From positions 1 through 64,000 of the forward strand of contig JASAMV010002558.1 in assembly GCA_030248065.1 (NCBI GenBank): DNA of 64,000 bases. The letters are read 5' to 3'. Under the pieces are notes generated by a model, which made no database searches, was not told where the DNA came from, and worked only from the letters and a program-made list of their open reading frames with translations. Source of the DNA: Rhynchonema sp. JSB1_4 (lineage: Eukaryota; Nematoda; Chromadorea; Monhysterida; Xyalidae). Positions 62,301 to 64,000 of the stretch are shown here, piece by piece (the stretch's first letter is position 1; the number at the start of each line of letters is the position of its first letter). The position numbers were made by a program, and so were the translations under genes.

Positions 62301-63563
62301 AAACATGAAAATCTCAATTTCAGAGCCGGGCACATTGTACTGGTTCTTCGTCACAGCGCACAATCGCGACGGTGCGAGTGACAACGAAACGGTCAGAGTT
62401 CGAACCCCGGACGGACGTGAGTTTTTTTGCACTTTCTTTTTTGACTTTAAAGACTTTCGAAATAACTTTTAAACCTGAAGTTCTTCTACCGTTGAAATTA
62501 TTCTAGCTGGATATCCGCATATACCCCCGCCGAAAAGAGGTATAAAATACTTTGAAGCGTGTGACGTGACACCCTTTTATTGCACTTTTGTGACTGTAGT
62601 GGTGTGTTGAATCTCACATTGTTATCGCCATGATGCACATGCTTTTATATTGTAAGGGTGACCTGAAAGTGCCGTTCCATTTTTATAGGCTGGTTATGGA
62701 ACGTCACTTTTGTGTCACACTTTGAGACAGAGTGGAGCTGACATTCCCAAAGCCGTATGATCTATTCTAAGTGTTGTGAGAGTGGATGCACTTTCATCGA
62801 TTTTGTGATTGCGAACTGCGTTATCGGGTCGCTTTTAGTTCAAATGCTTCGGAATTGCATTTTCTATGACAATAAATGAAACATCAGCTATTTTTACGAT
62901 CAAATGGTACTCCAGCGGTCAGATGTTCGATTGAAGGTTTTCCATAATGTAGCATTCGATCCAATATGATACCAAAATGTAGTTTGCAATCACACCCACC
63001 CAAACCATCCCAATAACATTCTTGTACAGTCCTTTCGAATCTTACAGGTCCCACCGGTCCTCCCCTGAACATCAGGTTCACAAGCGACAGTGACCAGCAT
63101 CTCGAGTTCACCTGGGACCCGCCGAGTCCGTATCAACGCAACGGTGAGATCATCGGATACAACGTGTTGCTGATCGATAAGGCGTCGAATAGACGGATAG
63201 AACAACAGGTTGGCACCGCGAACAGTTGGGGGTGTTTGGCAACTTTTTTGGAGCAAGAACTCGGTATGGTAGTTAATGATTCTCTATCCGCCGTGAATAC
63301 ATTTACAGAGCAACCGTAAAAGCAGGTAAAAATCATTTCACTCCGAGCAATGTGCGCAGATATACCGAAGGCGTGGCTAAACTTCAAATTCAAATTTGAT
63401 TTCAAAGCTCAACCGCCCCTTTCCCTACAGGTCGACAACCAGAACCACATCCAGTACCTGAACATGAACAAAGATTCCAGCTACGAATTTCAAGTTCGTG
63501 CGCGGACATCCGAAGGTGTCGGTCCGGCAAGTGACCCAATCACGGTCAGCACTGGCGAACAAA
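38316..63563 (+). CDS. ptp-3: LAR-type receptor protein tyrosine phosphatase, ectodomain part (3' end beyond window)
   Basis: Constitutive exons: 38316-38385, 38951-39089, 39468-39631, 39916-40107, 41804-41914, 42033-42311, 43355-43487, 43907-44073, 44371-44471, 44539-44740, 46092-46227, 46364-46530, 47007-47405, 56700-56890, 59905-60028, 61582-61679, 61931-62042, 62324-62416, 63048-63208 and 63431-63563. Together they give 1057 in-frame codons: signal peptide, three C2-type Ig domains and FN3 repeats 1-7. Family hallmarks are LPSGFPVIE before Ig2, VRRVPPYFTIPP before Ig3, PIGRNVL in Ig3, VPGQPMNVEAVAVSSSEILL in FN3-3 and VPSAPRNV in FN3-5. LAR receptors sit in axonal and synaptic membranes and signal through two cytoplasmic phosphatase domains, which must lie to the right. 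The basic stretch in Ig1 (GRRPMDAR, HRRQ) is where heparan/chondroitin sulfate binds in relatives. Six optional in-frame segments and an internal first exon are listed separately. Confidence 0.97.
38951..39089 (+). CDS. ptp-3: LAR exon 2: Ig1, first half
   Basis: Encodes EVGKPASFFCRADGNPLP and IKWLINGRRPMDAR: the first Ig Cys and the Trp of the core, then the basic loop. Donor GTAGAT, phase 2. Confidence 0.95.
39468..39631 (+). CDS. ptp-3: LAR exon 3: Ig1, second half
   Basis: Encodes RFVEYPSHRRQLGGLGSLRI and DNNSVISCTADNANG, supplying the second Ig1 Cys. Acceptor CCCAG, donor GTAGCG, phase 1. Confidence 0.95.
39916..40107 (+). CDS. ptp-3: LAR exon 4: Ig2, first half, with tandem donors
   Basis: Encodes DHLPSGFPVIEAHPRL, ASVQCTARGDPSPNVVWLRD and LPINVAANPRYSIATLGNP. 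Two donors lie 9 nt apart in the same phase: CTAG|GTAACC (exon end 40098) and CCAG|GTGAGT (exon end 40107). Use of the first drops the residues GNP. Confidence 0.95.
40321..40408. mobile_element. Small MITE, ACAGGGTGGCC family, in a LAR intron
   Basis: TAGGGTGGCCGGAAAATGCC at the left is mirrored by AAGGCATTTTGCGG and a distal TACCCT at the right. Short, imperfect copy. Confidence 0.5.
40994..41053 (+). CDS. ptp-3: Candidate LAR cassette exon, 60 nt, inside Ig2 (meA-like position)
   Basis: Acceptor ATTCGCAG, donor GTAAGTG, phase 1 at both ends. It adds ADYQDPTVYGAYGQYAISVV between GNP and GSLII. This is the position of mini-exon A in vertebrate LAR-family receptors, where inserts tune binding of synaptic partners. 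The Ig2 fold is complete without it, so I infer optional use. The end of the insert (QYAISVVG) resembles the end of exon 4 (RYSIATLG), which hints that it arose by duplication. Confidence 0.65.
41804..41914 (+). CDS. ptp-3: LAR exon: Ig2, second half
   Basis: Encodes GSLIIQNSSEIDQGEYECIA (second Ig2 Cys) and KSAHLYVK. Acceptor TTTCAG, donor GTATCG, phase 1. Confidence 0.96.
42033..42311 (+). CDS. ptp-3: LAR exon: Ig3
   Basis: Encodes VRRVPPYFTIPP, GGAVNLSCTAMGYPMPRVIW, PIGRNVLML and EKYVCVAVSMLGNIE, ending TVHVK. Nearly every LAR Ig3 landmark is present. Donor GTGAGC in phase 1; splicing to the FN3-1 exon gives VKDLPLPPTSL, parallel to the usual VKALPKPP linker. Confidence 0.97.
42312..42365 (+). 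CDS. ptp-3: Candidate 54-nt alternative 3' extension of the Ig3 exon
   Basis: If the GTGAGC donor is ignored, the frame stays open to a second donor (CAGG|GTATGT) also in phase 1, adding GEPYEDIWGRRFGANKPQ. The 54 nt are a multiple of 3. The residues are proline, acidic and aromatic rich, like the next candidate mini-exon. Confidence 0.55.
42842..42898 (+). CDS. ptp-3: Candidate 57-nt Tyr-rich cassette exon between Ig3 and FN3-1
   Basis: Acceptor CTCTCTAG after a strong pyrimidine tract, donor GTATGT, phase 1 at both ends. Encodes DGWEYPDYPEYVYVYTRFD with five Tyr in 19 residues amid acidic residues, a composition compatible with tyrosine sulfation in an ectodomain (inference). Confidence 0.7.
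43355..43487 (+). CDS. ptp-3: LAR exon: FN3-1, first half
   Basis: Encodes LPLPPTSLQEIVKEPRSVKI, RWRPVAPMG and IVGYTVQYRPK. Acceptor ATTTCAG, donor GTCAGT, phase 2. The last 30 bases and the donor belong to a 52-bp tandem repeat that continues into the intron. Confidence 0.95.
43457..43665 (+). repeat. 52-bp tandem repeat across a LAR exon/intron boundary, four copies
   Basis: Units start at 43457, 43509, 43562 and 43613: TAGTTGGGTACAC..., TAGTTGGGTACGC..., TGGTTGGTACGC..., TGGTTGGACACAC.... Each contains a version of the exon end (CAATATAGACCCAA) and of the GTCAGT donor, progressively diverged to the right. Confidence 0.93.
43907..44073 (+). CDS. ptp-3: LAR exon: FN3-1, second half
   Basis: Encodes YKDTEYTSIDVDADKYELKV, DDLEPFRLYEFRVAAKNTVG and PPSLPVDVQTMED, the usual end of an FN3 repeat. 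Donor GTGTGT, phase 1. Confidence 0.96.
44371..44471 (+). CDS. ptp-3: LAR exon: FN3-2, first half
   Basis: Encodes VPEGKPTDVQARPLRNSAVL and VQWKPPEKSNGKIT. Acceptor TTTTAG, donor GTGAGT, phase 0. Confidence 0.96.
44539..44740 (+). CDS. ptp-3: LAR exon: FN3-2, second half
   Basis: Encodes SYTIYYTDDP, AQLTSLSADSTYQIRVQAHN and LSDVVYVITKPG. Acceptor TTTCAG, donor GTGCGT, phase 1. Confidence 0.96.
44857..44868 (+). CDS. ptp-3: Candidate 12-nt LAR microexon between FN3-2 and FN3-3
   Basis: TTGAGCAAACGG is flanked by TTATCTCAG and a near-consensus GTAAGTG, phase 1 at both ends. Inclusion changes KPG-IPGQP to KPG-IEQTG-VPGQP; vertebrate relatives read QTGVPGQP here, which makes the site attractive. 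It is too short to be certain from sequence alone. Confidence 0.45.
44919..44942 (+). mobile_element. Fragment of the ACAGGGTGGCC MITE family
   Basis: CACAGGGTGGCCGTAATATT matches the family end. The opposite end was not identified. Confidence 0.45.
45232..45266. repeat. ACAT microsatellite
   Basis: TACATACATACATACATAC-type run in a LAR intron, followed by TATATACATACATG. Confidence 0.9.
45302..45392. mobile_element. 91-bp MITE, ACAGGGTGGCC family, in a LAR intron
   Basis: ACAGGGTGGCCCTGAAGTG at the left and CATTTTCGGGCCACACTGTA at the right form imperfect TIRs. No coding capacity. Confidence 0.7.
46092..46227 (+). CDS. ptp-3: LAR exon: FN3-3, first half, with repeat-derived 3' end
   Basis: Encodes VPGQPMNVEAVAVSSSEILL (or IPGQP when the microexon is skipped), SWKKPLSATAVTDYVIHYNR and P. 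The next exon needs phase 2, which only the donor GCTA|GTAATT at 46228 provides. The exon then ends PVQGGY, and its last bases are the end of a small MITE (TACAGGGTGGC). The nearer GTACAG site at 46214 would be phase 0 and break the frame. Confidence 0.75.
46215..46323. mobile_element. Degenerate MITE, ACAGGGTGGCC family, overlapping a LAR splice donor
   Basis: TACAGGGTGGCT at the left and TGCCACTATA at the right are weak inverted ends flanked by TA. It covers the exon end and most of the 136-bp intron. Confidence 0.45.
46364..46530 (+). CDS. ptp-3: LAR exon: FN3-3, second half
   Basis: Encodes TDTSIDEIITDGPSKLRYLV, SNLKPNTAYSFKIAARSIRG and QGAFSSIAYQKTMPS. Acceptor CTTTAG, donor GTTGGT, phase 1. 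Confidence 0.95.
47007..47405 (+). CDS. ptp-3: LAR exon: FN3-4, whole repeat in one exon
   Basis: The largest LAR exon here (399 nt). Encodes VPSTSPVVTRVVAVGDQTLL, IEWQPPPIETLNGRL, RSYVIRYRAV, then a long acidic/Ser-rich insert (SSEDGGDSVTSTSTQSS onward), and ends with LLTWTRYIVTVAAGTAQGYG and VVVRTGEA. Donor GTGGGT, phase 1. Confidence 0.95.
47600..47695. mobile_element. 96-bp MITE, ACAGGGTGGCC family, in a LAR intron
   Basis: TATAGGGAGGCCAGAATGTG at the left and AATGGCCACCCTGTA at the right are inverted, with TA at both borders. Confidence 0.7.
47952..47972 (+). CDS. ptp-3: Candidate 21-nt LAR microexon between FN3-4 and FN3-5
   Basis: CAAATGGGGACAAGGAAGGC plus G, between CCTTTAG and GTGAGT, phase 1 at both ends. 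Adds seven residues (ANGDKEG) in the FN3-4/FN3-5 linker; skipping gives GEAVPSAPRNV, which is already a complete linker. Confidence 0.5.
54517..55243. mobile_element. hAT-type MITE, 711 bp, with 8-bp target-site duplication
   Basis: The element 54525-55235 starts CAGGGTTGGATTAAAAAA and ends with its inverse. Exact 8-bp duplications GGTGTAAC lie at 54517-54524 and 55236-55243. CAGGGTTG ends with an 8-bp duplication are diagnostic of the hAT superfamily. The interior is A- and T-homopolymer rich and non-coding. Confidence 0.95.
55244..56248. promoter_or_regulatory. Probable promoter region of the short LAR isoform (position approximate)
   Basis: Inferred only because a signal-peptide-coding first exon follows at 56249. 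AT-rich, with an A+T-dense stretch at 56050-56200; no core promoter motif is clear. Confidence 0.3.
56249..56336 (+). CDS. ptp-3: Internal alternative first exon of LAR: signal peptide of a short isoform
   Basis: ATG followed by RRRKPDELLCIWLTLCAAID, a basic start and a hydrophobic core that fit a signal peptide, then VSRADRNK. The exon ends AAAG|GTACAA in phase 1, exactly the phase needed to join the FN3-5 exon at 56700. The product would be a receptor starting at FN3-5, lacking all Ig domains and FN3-1 to 4. C. elegans PTP-3B has this architecture. An AATTAG lies 9 nt upstream of the ATG and could be a trans-splice acceptor. Confidence 0.75.
56700..56890 (+). CDS. ptp-3: LAR exon: FN3-5, first half
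   Basis: Encodes VPSAPRNVEVTAINATAVEI, SWDAPLHPNGILAGYYIYTE and RAKTVRTAE. Acceptor TTTCAG, donor GTATGA, phase 0. First shared exon of the long and short isoforms. Confidence 0.97.
56978..57128. repeat. Imperfect inverted repeat in LAR intron
   Basis: CTAATGTCATCGAC...GTCGACACAATGTAA on the left is mirrored by TTACATTGGGTCGACGACATCAGTATTAG on the right, around an ATTTTAGTAG-rich middle. About 150 bp, MITE-like. Confidence 0.7.
57129..59904. other. LAR intron with two long minus-strand open frames
   Basis: Minus-strand frames at 57744-58214 (156 codons) and 57177-57731 (184 codons) lie end to end in different frames, covering 1 kb. Neither has a recognisable domain, and composition does not clearly favour coding. 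They may be remnants of a nested gene or transposon, or chance. Nothing else was seen in the rest of the intron. Confidence 0.3.
59905..60028 (+). CDS. ptp-3: LAR exon: FN3-5, second half
   Basis: Encodes VRRTTLTGLKPNTPYSVRVS, AFNREGDGAYSTPKVIETTG. Acceptor TTTTCAG, donor GTAAGT, phase 1. Confidence 0.97.
60029..61581. other. LAR intron between FN3-5 and FN3-6
   Basis: No gene seen. It contains the inverted repeat at 60359-60470; an open frame of 152 codons at 60316-60774 spans that repeat and shows no domain. Confidence 0.5.
60359..60470. repeat. Inverted repeat, about 23-bp arms (TGTCGTCAA...GTCAAC)
   Basis: TGTCGTCAATTCAAGTGGTC at the left pairs imperfectly with the right end GTTGACGATCTCAGTTGACG. 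About 112 bp in all; MITE-like, no clear TSD. Confidence 0.75.
61582..61679 (+). CDS. ptp-3: LAR exon: FN3-6, first part
   Basis: Encodes PPSQPRGVAAEALD, SYTIRVSWLPPQE. Acceptor CTTCAG, donor GTTAGC, phase 0. Confidence 0.95.
61931..62042 (+). CDS. ptp-3: LAR exon: FN3-6, middle part
   Basis: Encodes TYGQPVTHYRVQYRADHEHQ and STKEIVAGTEVTIPDF. Acceptor TTGCAG, donor GTGAGT, phase 1. Confidence 0.95.
62324..62416 (+). CDS. ptp-3: LAR exon: FN3-6, last part
   Basis: Encodes PGTLYWFFVTAHNRDGASDN and ETVRVRTPDG. Acceptor TTTCAG, donor GTGAGT, phase 1. FN3-6 is thus split over three exons. Confidence 0.96.
62507..62539 (+). CDS. ptp-3: Candidate 33-nt LAR mini-exon between FN3-6 and FN3-7
   Basis: Acceptor ATTCTAG, donor GTATAA (weak), phase 1 at both ends. 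Encodes PGYPHIPPPKR in the linker. Skipping it gives DGRPTGPPLNI, also a valid linker, so inclusion is probably optional. Confidence 0.5.
62652..62723. mobile_element. 72-bp MITE, ACAGGGTGGCC family, in a LAR intron
   Basis: GTAAGGGTGACCTGAAAGTG at the left mirrors GTCACTTTTGTGTCACACTT at the right; CGTTCC/GGAACG lie just inside both. Confidence 0.6.
63048..63208 (+). CDS. ptp-3: LAR exon: FN3-7, first half
   Basis: Encodes GPTGPPLNIRFTSDSDQHLE, FTWDPPSPYQRNGEIIGYNV. Acceptor CTTACAG, donor GTTGGC, phase 0. Confidence 0.96.
63431..63563 (+). CDS. ptp-3: LAR exon: FN3-7, second half
   Basis: Encodes HIQYLNMNKDSSYEFQVRAR, TSEGVGPASDPITVSTGEQ. Acceptor CTACAG, donor GTCAGT, phase 1. Last exon visible. 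Confidence 0.96.
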
Positions 63564-64000
63564 GTCAGTGGTTATTTTGAATTTTAGAGTTTTTGTTGGA
63601 ACGATGGAACATCAGCCGGCATCATACTTGGTGATCGGATCGGAACTGCTTTGGTCACGCGACTGTTTTGAGATTCACTGATACTAACTAATCTCTACCA
63701 GCGTGAAAGTGGCTGACATTCAGATGTCTGGGAACAATATTCACGCAAGTCGAAATTAGTGTTGTTCGTAAATCTCGAAATACCAACATATCCTTCAAAA
63801 AGAAAGTCACGTGACCAACAGGTGAAATCGTATCCGATCAACAATGTTGATAACGCTGCTTCTGTTGCTGTGTGACGGGATTCTGTGAGCATTCATTCAC
63901 GCGTGCATTTTGTTGTGCGAAATCTGATAACAGCGCTCGGGTGGTTCGCAGTTTGCGACAAATATCCAATCTGTCTAATGTATTTGGGTAATCTGTAAGA
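63564..64000. other. LAR intron running off the window
   Basis: No further exon with an acceptor/donor pair and FN3 sequence was found before the window ends. Confidence 0.6.

Noticed and set aside
1..64000. CRISPR arrays, bacterial operons, prophage
   Set aside because: No regularly spaced repeats; gene structure is clearly eukaryotic with introns.

Overview
The window is from a eukaryotic nuclear genome, most likely a nematode. Coding exons are short and dispersed, introns end in TTTCAG-type acceptors, intergenic space is large, and many short non-autonomous transposons with terminal inverted repeats (TIRs) are present. The main gene is a LAR-type receptor tyrosine phosphatase. Its exon map includes an internal signal-peptide exon just before fibronectin repeat 5, which matches the short PTP-3B isoform known from Caenorhabditis elegans. 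I cannot name the species; another ecdysozoan such as a tardigrade is not fully excluded.

Layout. 1-1814: nothing I can support. 1815-3571 (minus strand): an unrecognised intronless ORF with a 30-bp tandem repeat, followed 2 nt after its stop by a second short ORF in another frame. A cluster of GCGAAATTCTTCAAGC repeats lies upstream. 4431-8522 (minus): a complete 11-exon GMC-type FAD oxidoreductase of 615 aa with all family motifs, one non-AG splice acceptor, and a MITE in intron 2. 8.5-38.3 kb: gene-poor DNA with several mobile elements. These are a nested pair at 13.18-14.88 kb, a 1.75-kb GGGCCC-rich element at 17.86-19.60 kb enclosing an unrecognised minus-strand exon-like ORF, a 525-bp ACAATTGTA-rich element inside that region, and a 45-bp perfect hairpin at 30.74 kb.

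38316-63563 (plus strand, continuing beyond the window): the LAR/PTP-3 receptor ectodomain. It starts with a signal-peptide exon, then Ig1-Ig3 and FN3 repeats 1-7. The rest, expected to be FN3-8, the transmembrane segment and the tandem phosphatase domains, lies to the right. All predicted exon junctions keep frame. Six candidate optional segments (60, 54, 57, 12, 21 and 33 nt) all sit at phase-1 junctions and can be included or skipped without changing frame. The 8.7-kb intron after FN3-4 contains a second, internal first exon with its own signal peptide, plus a hAT-type MITE with a clean 8-bp target-site duplication.

The two confident genes are transcribed in opposite directions, are separated by about 30 kb of repeat-rich DNA, and show no functional link. 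The most unusual features are the dense alternative-exon architecture of LAR, the 52-bp tandem duplication across a LAR exon/intron boundary, the nested transposon whose empty site can be read in the same window, three transposon families that share terminal arrays of short palindromes, and strong enrichment of the decamer TGATGTTTCA.
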